Of a stretch of 64,000 nt of DNA, positions 22,676 through 31,880 are shown piece after piece. Each line of letters starts with the position of its first letter. The first letter of the stretch is position 1. A program made the translations under genes and the position numbers. Below the pieces are notes generated by a model. That model was not told where the DNA came from, ran no database searches, and was given only the letters and a program-made list of their open reading frames with translations. The stretch comes from Rufibacter sp. XAAS-G3-1 (GTDB lineage Bacteria > Bacteroidota > Bacteroidia > Cytophagales > Hymenobacteraceae): NCBI RefSeq assembly GCF_013623775.1, contig NZ_JABFAM010000005.1, forward strand, positions 541,318 to 605,317. The letters run 5' to 3'.

Positions 22676-25600
22676 ATGAAAAAAAAATACGTTTTACTCC
22701 TCTTTCCGCTTACTATGTTATGGTTGGTGCAGGCCTGTACCACCTCTAAACCTTACTATGGCCGCAATGTCCTCAACTGGCAGGAGCAAACGCCCAAAGA
22801 CACCTCTGAGATTGTGTACAGCGTCTTTCTCATAGGCGATGCCGGTGCCCCGCTCACAGACAAACCAGACCCCACGTTAATGCACCTAAAGGCGCAGATA
22901 GAACAGGCCGGGGAAAAGAGCGCGGTGGTATACCTGGGAGACAACATCTACCACAACGGTTTGCCGGAGCCAGATGCCTATGACCGTAAAACCGCCGAAG
23001 ACCGCATGAAGGCCCAGTTGGACATCCTCAAAGGCTACCAAGGCGAAAAGTACATGATACCGGGTAACCACGACTGGGGCGGCGGAAGCGGCACACCAGA
23101 CGGCTGGGAGGCCGTGGTGCGGGAAGAACGCTTCGTGGAAGAATACCTCGCAGACAGCAACATAGTGGTAGGCAATGACTTCTTTGTGCCCGGCAACGGG
23201 TGCCCCGGCCCCTTTGAGGTACTCATTGAGGAAGAAATGGTCTTGATTGCGCTGGACTCCCATTGGTGGCTGCACCCGTATGACAAACCCTACGGCGATG
23301 ACAGTCCCTGCGGTGTGGTAAATGAGGTAGACGTGCTGGTGCAACTGGAGGACATCATCGAGAAAAACAAAGGGAAGAATATTTTGGTGGTGGCGCACCA
23401 CCCGCTGTTCAGCAACGGTATTCACGGCGGGTATTTTACCTTCACAGACCATTTGTTTCCGCTCACCATTCTCAGGAAATGGTGGGTGTTGCCGTTGCCC
23501 GTCATTGGTTCCATCTATCCGCTGGCCCGTAAATACGGCGGCATTGCCCAGGACATTCCGCACCCCACGTACCAGGCCTACATCAATGGGTTGATGAACA
23601 TCTTCAATAAGTATGACAACATTGTGTACGCGGCCGGGCATGAGCACAACCTGCAGTACTTCAAACAGGGAAACCTGGCGCACATTGTGAGCGGGGCCGG
23701 TTGTAAAACGCAGCACATAAAAGACGGCGGGGAGGCGCTCTACGCCGAAAAAACGCAGGGCTACGCCCGAATCAACTATTACAAGAACGGGGAGGCATGG
23801 GTAGAGTTCTGGGCCAAAAATGACGACGACGTACCGGCCAGATTGTCTTTCAGAACGCCCATGTACGCCAAGGCCAAGCCCGTGGCCGAGCAGATTGCCA
23901 TTTCTACCGAAGATTACAGAGACAGCACCATTACCATAGCCGCCAATACCACCTATGGGGCCGGGGGGATCAAGAATGGCCTACTGGGCAACCACTACCG
24001 GCAGGAATGGCAAACCCCGGTTACCCTGCCCCTGCTGGATTTGCAGCGCGAAAAAGGCGGCCTGGTGCCTTACCAGAAAGGGGGCGGAAAACAAACGTCC
24101 TCGCTAAAACTGCGCAATGAAGAAGGGCGCGAGTACACCTTGCGCTCCGTGAACAAAGACCCCACCAATGTACTGCCGGTGGCCCTGCAGAAAACCATCG
24201 CCCGTGATTTGCTGCAAGACCAGATTTCGGCGCAGCACCCGTACGGGGCACTCATTGCCGCCAAACTAGCCGATGCCGCCGGAGTGTACCACACCAACCC
24301 CAAACTGGTGTACGTGCCCAGTGACCCGCGCCTGCGCCAGTACCTGGATGAGTTCGGGAACACCGTAGGCTTTCTGGAGGAAGATGCCGACGAGGATCAC
24401 TCAGACGTGGCCAGCCTGGGCAATGCCACCAACATTATAGGCACCGAGAAACTGCTGGAACGCAAGCGCAACGACCATGACAACCAGATCATAGAGCAGG
24501 AATTCGCCAGGGCGCGTCTCCTGGACATGCTCATTGGTGACTGGGATCGGCATGAAGGGCAATGGCGGTGGGTGGAAACCAGGTCTGGGGAAGATAATAG
24601 AACCTACAGACCCGTACCCGAAGACCGCGACATCGCTTTCTTCAAAGCCGATGGCTTTATACCCTGGCTTGCCAGCCGCCGGTGGGCGGTACGCAATATC
24701 CAGCACTTCGGGAAAGATTACGGCGATTACAAAGGGCTCAATCTAACCGCCCTTACTGTAGACCGTACCTTTTTGTCCAGCGTAACCCGTGCGCAGTGGA
24801 TTGCCATGGCCAATGAGGTGAAAGCCTCCATGACCGATGCCGCCATTGAAGAAGCTGTGCGGCAAATGCCCCCAGAAGTATACCCCATTTCTGGCCCAGA
24901 ACTCATTTCTAAGCTCAAATCCAGAAGAGATCTGTTGCCGCAGGTAGCCGAGAAATACTACCTGCACCTGGCCGAGGACGTGGACATTGCCGGGTCAGAC
25001 AAGCGCGAGAAGTTTGAGGTGCGCCGTCTCTCAAATGAGGAGACCGAGGTGACCATGCGCAAAATCAACAAAGAGGGCAGAGTGTCAAAGGTGCTGTACC
25101 AGCGTCTGTTCCTGAACAAAGAAACCGAAGAAATCAGGTTGTACGGCCTGGGCGGCGATGACGTGTTTGAGGTCACCGGCAACGTGAAAAGAAGCCCCAT
25201 GATTAGGATCATTGGCGGCGAAGGCAATGATTCCATCTCTGAGCAATCTGTGGTGTCAGGTGCCGTGCGCAAAACCAAGGTCTATGATTTCACCGAGGAG
25301 AAGAACGTGCTTGCCCTGGGGCCAGAAGCCGAGGACAAAACCGAGCCGTTTGAAGACGTGAACCTCTACGACCGCGACAATTACAAGATTCCTTACTTCG
25401 GCCCCCGCTTGTCTGTGGAGTATAACGTAGATGATGGTTTGTTCCTGGGCGGCGGAGTCGTGTACCGTAACCACAAATTCCGGAAACAGCCGTATGCCTC
25501 AGAGCATTACCTACGGGCCAATTACGCGTTTGCCACCAAGGCCTACAACATCAGGTATGACTCAGAATTCAAGCAGGTATTCAATGATAACCTTGATTTG

Positions 25601-26419
25601 GGGGTAAAAGCCGCCATTTTCGGGCCGCAGTACCAGATCAACTTCTTCGGGTTGGGCAATGAGACCGAGCAAACCCGTGATATCAAGGACTACCGCGTGC
25701 GCCAGAGAAGAATGATGGTGTCACCAACCATCAATACCAGCTTCACCCACTTCGTGCGAATGGGGATTGGGCCTTTCTATGACCAGTATCAGCTGCAGCA
25801 TTACCCTGGCTCGTACATTGAAGAGGTTCTCCCGGAGGAAGCGTTCGGCACAGAGCGGTTCACCGGGCTAAGAGGGTACCTGAACCTGCAAGCCGTGAGT
25901 ACGCCCATCAATCCGCGCATAGGGCTTAAATGGCTGAATGAGTTCTCATACACCCGTCAGCTAGGCGCAGAGAAAAGGAACTTTGGCCGCCTCAGCTCTG
26001 AATTCATGTTCTACATTGGGCCGCGCCTGCCGTTCCAGTTGACACTGGCGGCCCGGTTGGGCGGTGCCCATAATATAGGCGATTTCCCGTTCTACCAAGC
26101 CAATACCCTGGGCGGACTCACCAACCTGAGGGGTTACCGGCGTACCCGTTTTGCCGGGCGCAGCTCTCTCTACCAGAACACTGAGATACGGGTAGAGGTC
26201 TTCAAGTTCAACGTGTACCTGTTCCCCGGCAAGTTTGGGATAATGGGCTTGGTAGACCATGGCCGGGTGTGGGCCGATGGCGAAAACTCCAACAAAATAC
26301 ACCGGGGCGTAGGCGGCGGTATCTGGATTGACGTACTCAAGCAGGCAGTGGTCAATGCCACCTATTCTGCCGGCGAAGAAGATAAGCTCTTCAACCTGAA
26401 CTTCGGCTTCTTGTTTTAA
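22676..26419 (+). CDS. Giant lipoprotein: calcineurin-like phosphoesterase, kinase-like domain and outer-membrane barrel
   Basis: The product has 1247 residues from the ATG at 22676, which places the lipobox LVQAC right after a signal helix; the Met at 22661 is less suitable, and an AAGCTTTG box lies just upstream. Residues about 40-390 are a metallophosphoesterase (IGDAGAP, YLGDNIYHNG, PGNHDWGGG, VAHHPLFSNGIHGG, AAGHEH). Residues about 480-720 carry LIGDWDRHEGQWRW (Asp624-Arg625-His626) and PEDRDIAFF (Asp652), which look like the catalytic and metal loops of HipA/FAM20C-type kinases. Residues about 860-1247 are a BamA/TamA-like surface-antigen barrel with GGLTNLRGYRRTRFAG. The protein is probably anchored in the outer membrane. 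It is followed 39 bp later by another barrel gene. Confidence 0.85.
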   Translation: MKKKYVLLLFPLTMLWLVQACTTSKPYYGRNVLNWQEQTPKDTSEIVYSVFLIGDAGAPLTDKPDPTLMHLKAQIEQAGEKSAVVYLGDNIYHNGLPEPDAYDRKTAEDRMKAQLDILKGYQGEKYMIPGNHDWGGGSGTPDGWEAVVREERFVEEYLADSNIVVGNDFFVPGNGCPGPFEVLIEEEMVLIALDSHWWLHPYDKPYGDDSPCGVVNEVDVLVQLEDIIEKNKGKNILVVAHHPLFSNGIHGGYFTFTDHLFPLTILRKWWVLPLPVIGSIYPLARKYGGIAQDIPHPTYQAYINGLMNIFNKYDNIVYAAGHEHNLQYFKQGNLAHIVSGAGCKTQHIKDGGEALYAEKTQGYARINYYKNGEAWVEFWAKNDDDVPARLSFRTPMYAKAKPVAEQIAISTEDYRDSTITIAANTTYGAGGIKNGLLGNHYRQEWQTPVTLPLLDLQREKGGLVPYQKGGGKQTSSLKLRNEEGREYTLRSVNKDPTNVLPVALQKTIARDLLQDQISAQHPYGALIAAKLADAAGVYHTNPKLVYVPSDPRLRQYLDEFGNTVGFLEEDADEDHSDVASLGNATNIIGTEKLLERKRNDHDNQIIEQEFARARLLDMLIGDWDRHEGQWRWVETRSGEDNRTYRPVPEDRDIAFFKADGFIPWLASRRWAVRNIQHFGKDYGDYKGLNLTALTVDRTFLSSVTRAQWIAMANEVKASMTDAAIEEAVRQMPPEVYPISGPELISKLKSRRDLLPQVAEKYYLHLAEDVDIAGSDKREKFEVRRLSNEETEVTMRKINKEGRVSKVLYQRLFLNKETEEIRLYGLGGDDVFEVTGNVKRSPMIRIIGGEGNDSISEQSVVSGAVRKTKVYDFTEEKNVLALGPEAEDKTEPFEDVNLYDRDNYKIPYFGPRLSVEYNVDDGLFLGGGVVYRNHKFRKQPYASEHYLRANYAFATKAYNIRYDSEFKQVFNDNLDLGVKAAIFGPQYQINFFGLGNETEQTRDIKDYRVRQRRMMVSPTINTSFTHFVRMGIGPFYDQYQLQHYPGSYIEEVLPEEAFGTERFTGLRGYLNLQAVSTPINPRIGLKWLNEFSYTRQLGAEKRNFGRLSSEFMFYIGPRLPFQLTLAARLGGAHNIGDFPFYQANTLGGLTNLRGYRRTRFAGRSSLYQNTEIRVEVFKFNVYLFPGKFGIMGLVDHGRVWADGENSNKIHRGVGGGIWIDVLKQAVVNATYSAGEEDKLFNLNFGFLF

Positions 26420-26458
26420 TAGGTTGCCCCATCATCTTTTACATAACGCCTGCATTGC

Positions 26459-27511
26459 ATGAAAAAGCTTTTGATTCTGTTGGGGATATTGGTTCTGTTG
26501 CACGCTTGGGAGCAGGTAAATGCGCAAGGGTTTTTCAGTGATTCGGTGAGGGCCGCCCAGGCCGCGAATGATCCGCAGGAACTGGCCAACCCCTCTGTGA
26601 TAGGCATGGGCAAGAGTAAGGGTGTCATTATCAGGTATGAGCGCTTGCCTCGGTTTGGCATGCACTCCCAAGGTCAGCAGAGCACCGTGGAAGATGCCCG
26701 GGCAGATGTGCTCAGAAGCAACCGCTTTGAGTTCAAGGCCTATGCCCCCTTGGTGAACAATCCTCATTTTAAGCTGGTGTTTGGGGCTGGGTACTTTCTG
26801 GAGGAATTCAACTACAAAGAGCCCGCCACGCAGCAATACCCGTTGTACCAGCGGCTGCAAGACAAGAACCTGCGTTCATTAGACGGACAATTGGTGATGT
26901 TGCGCCCCATCAACTACAAGAATTTCATCGTATTCAGGATGAAAGGCGAGTTGAACGGCGATTACGGGAAGTACAGTGACATAAGCCTCACGCGGTACCT
27001 GAGAACCACCGTGGAAGCCATTTACGGGTGGAAGAAAAGCCCCTACTTTTCCTATGGGTTTGGCGTGCAACTGGGCTATGCCTTCGGCCGACAAACCTTT
27101 TACCCCGCCCTTTTGTATAACCGAACCTTTAATGAAAGGTGGGGGGTAGAAGCCATTTTCCCGGCCAATGTCGCGTTCCGGCGCAATTTCTCAGAGAAGT
27201 CTTTGCTGTACATGGGCTACAAGATTGAGGGGGCCACCTACAACATCAACATCAATACAGAGCCCTTCAACCAGTATGAAACCGTTGAACTGCGTAAATC
27301 TGAACTAAAGGCCCGCTTGCGGTGGGATAGGGAAATCTATGATTTCCTGTGGTTCGGGCTGGAGTCTGGTTACCGCTACAACCACCGGTTTAACCTGTAT
27401 GACGGACGCCAGCGCACGGCCAACCCATTGATTGAAACCCATATCAAAGATGCCGTTTACTTTAACGTGGAGCTGTTCCTGGTGCCGCCCCGCAGATTCC
27501 TGAAGCAATAA
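26459..27511 (+). CDS. DUF6268-like outer-membrane beta-barrel protein
   Basis: The product has 350 residues with a signal peptide (MKKLLILLGILVLLHAWEQVNAQ). The rest is rich in amphipathic strands with aromatic ends (FKLVFGAGYFLEEF, FIVFRMKGELNGDYG, YFSYGFGVQLGYAFG, YFNVELFLVPPRRFL), as in the DUF6268 family of Bacteroidota outer-membrane proteins. It is 39 bp downstream of the giant phosphoesterase-barrel gene on the same strand, so the two are probably co-transcribed and may work together at the outer membrane. Ligand unknown. Confidence 0.8.
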   Translation: MKKLLILLGILVLLHAWEQVNAQGFFSDSVRAAQAANDPQELANPSVIGMGKSKGVIIRYERLPRFGMHSQGQQSTVEDARADVLRSNRFEFKAYAPLVNNPHFKLVFGAGYFLEEFNYKEPATQQYPLYQRLQDKNLRSLDGQLVMLRPINYKNFIVFRMKGELNGDYGKYSDISLTRYLRTTVEAIYGWKKSPYFSYGFGVQLGYAFGRQTFYPALLYNRTFNERWGVEAIFPANVAFRRNFSEKSLLYMGYKIEGATYNININTEPFNQYETVELRKSELKARLRWDREIYDFLWFGLESGYRYNHRFNLYDGRQRTANPLIETHIKDAVYFNVELFLVPPRRFLKQ

Positions 27512-27520
27512 GGTCTTTCT

Positions 27521-27556
27521 GTTTTAGGGCTGTTTTTGGTAAAACAGCCCTAAAAC
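27521..27556. repeat. Core palindrome copy, near perfect
   Basis: GTTTTAGGGCTGTTTTT, a GG centre, then TAAAACAGCCCTAAAAC. A degenerate copy follows at 27659-27694. They lie between convergent genes. Confidence 0.85.
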
Positions 27557-27715
27557 GTCCGCACACATGGCAAATCAGCAATGCATGCCTATTCTTGCGG
27601 CAGGATGTATCTGACCAGTGATGGAAGATGCTTTAGGTGCTTGGGTATGAGTTTTGCTGTTTCAGAGCCGTTTTTAGTAAAATAGCCCCTAAACGTTTAG
27701 ATGAAGGATAGGCCT

Positions 27716-27760
27716 AAAAACAAGAAGCCCGCCACAGCAATGTGGCGGGCTTCTTGTTTT
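27716..27760. terminator. Terminator of the sixA-ppk1 operon
   Basis: ACAAGAAGCCCGCCACA pairs exactly with TGTGGCGGGCTTCTTGT around a four-base loop, flanked by A and T runs; 12 bp past the ppk1 stop. Confidence 0.9.
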
Positions 27761-27771
27761 GGTGGTACTTG

Positions 27772-29901
27772 CTACTCTTTGTTGTCTGAGGGAACTACCT
27801 CCAAGCCGCTCTGGATAGCCATTTCTTTCAGGTAGTCATAGGTGGCGTACTGGGCGTGCATGGAAATGGAAGTATCGTCTGAAACCCAGTACTGGTTGTT
27901 TGAAAGGCGCGATTTATGGTTGTCTTTCATGTGCAGATCCAAAACGTGGCGTATCTCCTGGCGCAGGGTAGGGTTGTAGATAGGAAACGCTACCTCTACC
28001 CGGCGCATGAGGTTCCGGTTCATCCAGTCGGCGGAGGCGACATAGATTTTCTCTTCGCCGCCGTTCCCGAACACGTAAATGCGGCCGTGTTCCAGGTAGC
28101 GGTCTACAATGCTGCGCACCGAAATATTCTCGCTCAAGCCGGGTACGCCCGGAATAAGGCTGCAGATGCCGCGCACCAACAGCTCAATCTTGACCCCTGC
28201 CTGACTGGCCTCATACAACTGCTTGATCATGCGGCTGTCTTGCAGGGCGTTCATCTTGGCAATGAGGTACGCCGGCTTTCCTTCCTGGGCCAGCTTCATC
28301 TCATGCTGGATGAGGTCATGCAGGCCGCTGCGCAGGTTAAAGGGCGCTACCAACAGGTGCTCAAACGTAAGGTTCCGTTCGCCGTCTACCAGAAAATGGA
28401 AGACCTTGCTTAACTCACTGGTCAGGCGTTCATCTGTGGTGAAAAGCGCGTGGTCTGTGTAGATGCGCGACGTTTTCTCATTGTAGTTACCGGTGCTCAG
28501 GTAGCCGTACTGTACAGATTGCCCGTTTTCCTGCCGCGTGACCAAGGCAATCTTGCTGTGTACTTTCAGGTCGGGCACGCCGTAGAGCACGTTGGCCCCG
28601 GCTTTCTCCATTTTGTTTCCCCAGTAAATGTTAGATTCCTCGTCAAAACGGGCTTTCAGTTCCACCACTACCGTCACCAGTTTGCCGTGTTCGGCGGCCT
28701 TGATCAACGCTTTGGCTACCTTTGATTTATCGGCTACGCGGTACAGCGTGACACTAATGCTGGTCACCGCCGGGTCATTGGCGGCTTCCTCAAAGAACTG
28801 GAGCACGTAGTCAAACTTCTGGTAGGGGTAGTGCACCATCACTTCCTGCGCTTTCATGGCTTCCAGAATGCTGGGGTATTTCGCCAGAACGGGGTGCGGC
28901 AACGGAGGCTGCGGCTCATAGTAGAGATGGGGCAGCTTGAACGTAGGGAACCCAAAAAAGTCCCGGAAGTTGTGGAAACGGCTGCCTTCTACCAGTTCAT
29001 CGGTGGTGATGCCAATGCGGTCTAGCAGGGCATGCAGCATAGGCTCCGGAGTCTCTGGGTCATAGAGCAGGCGGCTGGGATGTCCGGTTTCGCGTTTCTT
29101 GAGGCTTTTCTTGATTTTGGCCATTAAGTTGCCCGACACCTCTTCCTCAATGTCCAGTTCGGCGTCGCGGGAGAGCTTGATGGCGTAGGCCTCCACTTCG
29201 GCGAAGCCGGGGAACAGCTCTGGTAAACCCACCCTGATCACATCGTCCAGCAGCATCACGTAATGCTCGCCCTGCTCCACGGGCAGCTGCACAAACCGGC
29301 TGCCGTGTTTCTGGGTCGGGATCTCCAGAATGGCGTACTGTTCGGGCCCTTCCTTCGGCTTAAGCCGAACCATGAAGTACACAACCTGGTCTTTGAGGAA
29401 AAGCGGGCTGGGGTTGGTGCTGAAGATTATTGGCACCAACAGCGGCTTCACCTGGCCCCGGAAATAGTCCAGCGCCATCTTGTGCTGGCCGTCTGTGCAC
29501 TGGGTCTCGCTAATGAGGTGAATATGGGCCTTGCGGAGTTCGGGGAGCAACTCGTTCCGGTAAACCTGGCCAAATTCTTCCTGCTGCCGCGAAACCTCGG
29601 CCATGATGGCCTCCAGTTCCGGCGAGGGGTCGTCTTCCAGTTTCTCGCGGGTTTTCTTTTTCAGCTTTACCAGGCGGCGCATGGTGGCCACCCGTACTTT
29701 AAAGTATTCATCCAGGTTAGAGGAGAAGATTGCCAGAAAGTTGAGGCGTTCCAGCAGGGGTACGCGCGGGTCTTTGGCTTCCTGCAGTACCCGGTAGTTA
29801 AAGGCCAGCCAACTCAGCTCCCGGCTGATAAGCGGGACATCTTGGTGAGCAGCGCTGGCCGGTGAAGATTCAGTTAAATCAGTATTATCTATTGAGGCCA
29901 T
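27772..29901 (-). CDS. ppk1: Polyphosphate kinase 1
   Basis: A membrane-associated enzyme of 709 residues that makes polyphosphate from ATP, and the reverse. It has the four-domain PPK1 layout: an N-terminal head (RELSWLAFNYRVL, 27-40), a middle head domain, and two C-terminal phospholipase-D-like domains. The phosphorylated His is His448 in VPDLKVHSKIAL, and the second active-site His is His605 in DRYLEHGRIYVFG. Arg and Asn residues of the NYNEKTSRIYTDH loop are present. It is the second gene of an operon with sixA (35-bp gap). Confidence 0.97.
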   Translation of the reverse strand: MASIDNTDLTESSPASAAHQDVPLISRELSWLAFNYRVLQEAKDPRVPLLERLNFLAIFSSNLDEYFKVRVATMRRLVKLKKKTREKLEDDPSPELEAIMAEVSRQQEEFGQVYRNELLPELRKAHIHLISETQCTDGQHKMALDYFRGQVKPLLVPIIFSTNPSPLFLKDQVVYFMVRLKPKEGPEQYAILEIPTQKHGSRFVQLPVEQGEHYVMLLDDVIRVGLPELFPGFAEVEAYAIKLSRDAELDIEEEVSGNLMAKIKKSLKKRETGHPSRLLYDPETPEPMLHALLDRIGITTDELVEGSRFHNFRDFFGFPTFKLPHLYYEPQPPLPHPVLAKYPSILEAMKAQEVMVHYPYQKFDYVLQFFEEAANDPAVTSISVTLYRVADKSKVAKALIKAAEHGKLVTVVVELKARFDEESNIYWGNKMEKAGANVLYGVPDLKVHSKIALVTRQENGQSVQYGYLSTGNYNEKTSRIYTDHALFTTDERLTSELSKVFHFLVDGERNLTFEHLLVAPFNLRSGLHDLIQHEMKLAQEGKPAYLIAKMNALQDSRMIKQLYEASQAGVKIELLVRGICSLIPGVPGLSENISVRSIVDRYLEHGRIYVFGNGGEEKIYVASADWMNRNLMRRVEVAFPIYNPTLRQEIRHVLDLHMKDNHKSRLSNNQYWVSDDTSISMHAQYATYDYLKEMAIQSGLEVVPSDNKE

Positions 29902-29936
29902 TCTGGTTTGGTTTTGCGGGGCAACACAGCCCCGCC

Positions 29937-30434
29937 TTAACGATAGTTCTTGGGGAAATCAAAGAAAAGTAGTTTGGCGTTGTCTGGGGAGATCTGCCCC
30001 CAGTAGTTGCAGTCAAAGCTGATGCCCACCACACCGCCGGTAGGAATATTGTCAATACTTTTCTCTGTGCTGAGTCTGTTAGCCAGCTCAGTGAGGGCGG
30101 GGTTATGCCCAATCAACATCACACAGTTGTACTCATCTGGCAAGGATTGGGCAAAGACCAGCAGATCTTCAGAAGAGATGAGGTAGAGCTCTTCCTGGGC
30201 CCCAATTTTCTCTGTGGGTACATTTAGCTCTTTGGCCACCAACGTAGCGGTGGTAATGGCGCGTACCGCTGAGCTGGAGATAATCAAGTCCAGCTTTATT
30301 TCTCTTTCTACCAGTTCTTGGCCCATGAGGATCGCGTCTGTGCGGCCCCTTTTGTTTAAAGGCCGGTCATGGTCACTGAGCTCCTCATATTTCCAACTGG
30401 ATTTGGCGTGGCGTAACAGATATAATGTCTTCAT
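29937..30434 (-). CDS. sixA: SixA-type histidine phosphatase
   Basis: A histidine-phosphatase-superfamily protein of 165 residues. The start is the ATG at 30434, giving MKTLYLLRHAKSSWK with the catalytic RHA motif at residues 8-10 (His9 is phosphorylated). SSSAVRAITTA and IGHNPALTELAN contain the second conserved Arg and His. SixA removes phosphate from phospho-His proteins. It precedes ppk1 in one operon, a pairing seen in many bacteria and consistent with a shared phosphohistidine theme. A perfect 22-bp hairpin ends 7 bp upstream of the start codon and may affect translation. Confidence 0.92.
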   Translation of the reverse strand: MKTLYLLRHAKSSWKYEELSDHDRPLNKRGRTDAILMGQELVEREIKLDLIISSSAVRAITTATLVAKELNVPTEKIGAQEELYLISSEDLLVFAQSLPDEYNCVMLIGHNPALTELANRLSTEKSIDNIPTGGVVGISFDCNYWGQISPDNAKLLFFDFPKNYR

Positions 30435-30440
30435 CTTGAA

Positions 30441-30497
30441 TTCAGTAAACATGAAAGCCACAACTGAGGTGCAGCTGTGGCTTTCATGTTTACTGAA
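30441..30497 (-). promoter_or_regulatory. Perfect 22-bp inverted repeat upstream of sixA-ppk1
   Basis: Left arm 30441-30462 and right arm 30476-30497 are exact complements (TTCAGTAAACATGAAAGC... with ...GCTTTCATGTTTACTGAA) with a 13-base loop. It would sit in the 5' leader of sixA just before the ribosome-binding region. No T run follows on either strand. Confidence 0.7.
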
Positions 30498-30634
30498 TGA
30501 ACCTTAAAATGGTTGTGCTGAGAGACCGGTCTGTTTTTGCATTCTTTTTGGAAAACCAGCCGATTTTCGCGTTGGCTTTTCTGCCGGAAATCTGCTGATT
30601 GATTCTTCGTTGGCGGTGTTCTACCGCAAAGGTT

Positions 30635-30672
30635 CGTTTTAGGCCTGTTTTCCAGAAAACAGGCCTAAAACG
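30635..30672. repeat. Core palindrome copy, perfect 18-bp arms
   Basis: CGTTTTAGGCCTGTTTTC, CA, GAAAACAGGCCTAAAACG. It starts 4 bp past the stop of hflX and is a likely terminator. Confidence 0.88.
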
Positions 30673-30675
30673 ATG

Positions 30676-31872
30676 CTACTCTTGAGGGGCGTTGTTGGGG
30701 TACCGTTCATAGTGGATTTTGGAAACCTGCTCCATTAATACTTGGCGTAATTCATCAATGTTGGTGCGCGTGGCCGCCGAGATAAAGATGGCGGGTGTGT
30801 GCTGCTTGGCCATGTAAGATGATTTCAATTCATTTATGTCTGGCAGGGCATCGGGATTGTCTTCTTTGAGTTCCTGCTCCCGTTGCTGCAAATACAGATC
30901 CGTTTTGTTGAAGACCAGCACAATGGGTTTGTCCGCCGATTTAATGTCTTTCAGGGTATCATTCACTACGCCAATGTGTTCTTCAAAAGAAGGGTGGGAA
31001 ACGTCTACCACGTGCAGCAGCAAATCAGATTCGCGTATTTCATCCAGCGTGGACTTAAAGCTTTCGATCAATTTGGTAGGCAGTTTTCTAATGAACCCCA
31101 CCGTGTCTGAGAGCAGCAGCGGAATGTTCTCAATCACCATCTTGCGTACCGTGGCATCTACCGTGGCAAACAGTTTGTTTTCGGCGAAGACGTCTGCTTT
31201 GGTGAGCACGTTCATGATGGTAGACTTGCCTACGTTGGTATAGCCTACCAACGACACGCGCACAATGCCCGAACGGGACTTGCGCTGCTCAAAGTTCTGC
31301 TTCTCAAATTTCTCCAGCTTGTCATTGAGCAAAGAGATTTTATCGCGCACAATCCGTCTGTCGGTCTCAATCTCTGTTTCACCTGGCCCGCGCATGGCCA
31401 CGCCCCCCCCTTTCTGGCGGCTTAAGTGAGTCCACATGTTGGTGAGGCGGGGTAGGAGGTAGCGGTATTGTGCTAATTCTACCTGGGCGCGGGCGGTGGC
31501 GGTTTGGGCGCGTAGCGCGAAGATGTCCAGAATAAGTAAACTGCGGTCAATGATTTTGACTTCCAGCTCACGCTCCAGGTTACGCACCTGCGAAGGGGAG
31601 AGGTCATCGTCAAAAATGACCATGTCTACCTTGTGTTCCTTCACGTAGGCCACAATCTCTTCCAGCTTGCCTTTGCCCACGTAGGTTTTGGAGTCTGGTT
31701 TGTCTAGTTTCTGCACGAAGCGCTTCAGGGTTTTGGCCCCTACGGTTTCGGTCAGGAAGGCCAGTTCGTCCAGGTATTCTTTGGTTTTTTCGTCGGTCTG
31801 CTTGTATTCAGGAACGGCCACCAGCACGGCGGTTTCCTGTTCTTTGGCAGTAATATGGAGTTGGTTCTTCAT
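30676..31872 (-). CDS. hflX: GTPase HflX
   Basis: A ribosome-associated GTPase of 398 residues that splits or rescues stalled ribosomes. The N-terminal HflX domain includes DDDLSPSQVRNLE and the Gly-rich QKGGGVAMRGPGETEIE loop. The G domain has G1 GYTNVGKST, G3 DTVGFI and G4 NKTDL. It starts 8 bp after the stop of the SirB2-like/cytochrome c gene, so the two are co-transcribed. A perfect core palindrome follows its stop. Confidence 0.96.
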   Translation of the reverse strand: MKNQLHITAKEQETAVLVAVPEYKQTDEKTKEYLDELAFLTETVGAKTLKRFVQKLDKPDSKTYVGKGKLEEIVAYVKEHKVDMVIFDDDLSPSQVRNLERELEVKIIDRSLLILDIFALRAQTATARAQVELAQYRYLLPRLTNMWTHLSRQKGGGVAMRGPGETEIETDRRIVRDKISLLNDKLEKFEKQNFEQRKSRSGIVRVSLVGYTNVGKSTIMNVLTKADVFAENKLFATVDATVRKMVIENIPLLLSDTVGFIRKLPTKLIESFKSTLDEIRESDLLLHVVDVSHPSFEEHIGVVNDTLKDIKSADKPIVLVFNKTDLYLQQREQELKEDNPDALPDINELKSSYMAKQHTPAIFISAATRTNIDELRQVLMEQVSKIHYERYPNNAPQE

Positions 31873-31880
31873 GTAGTTCT

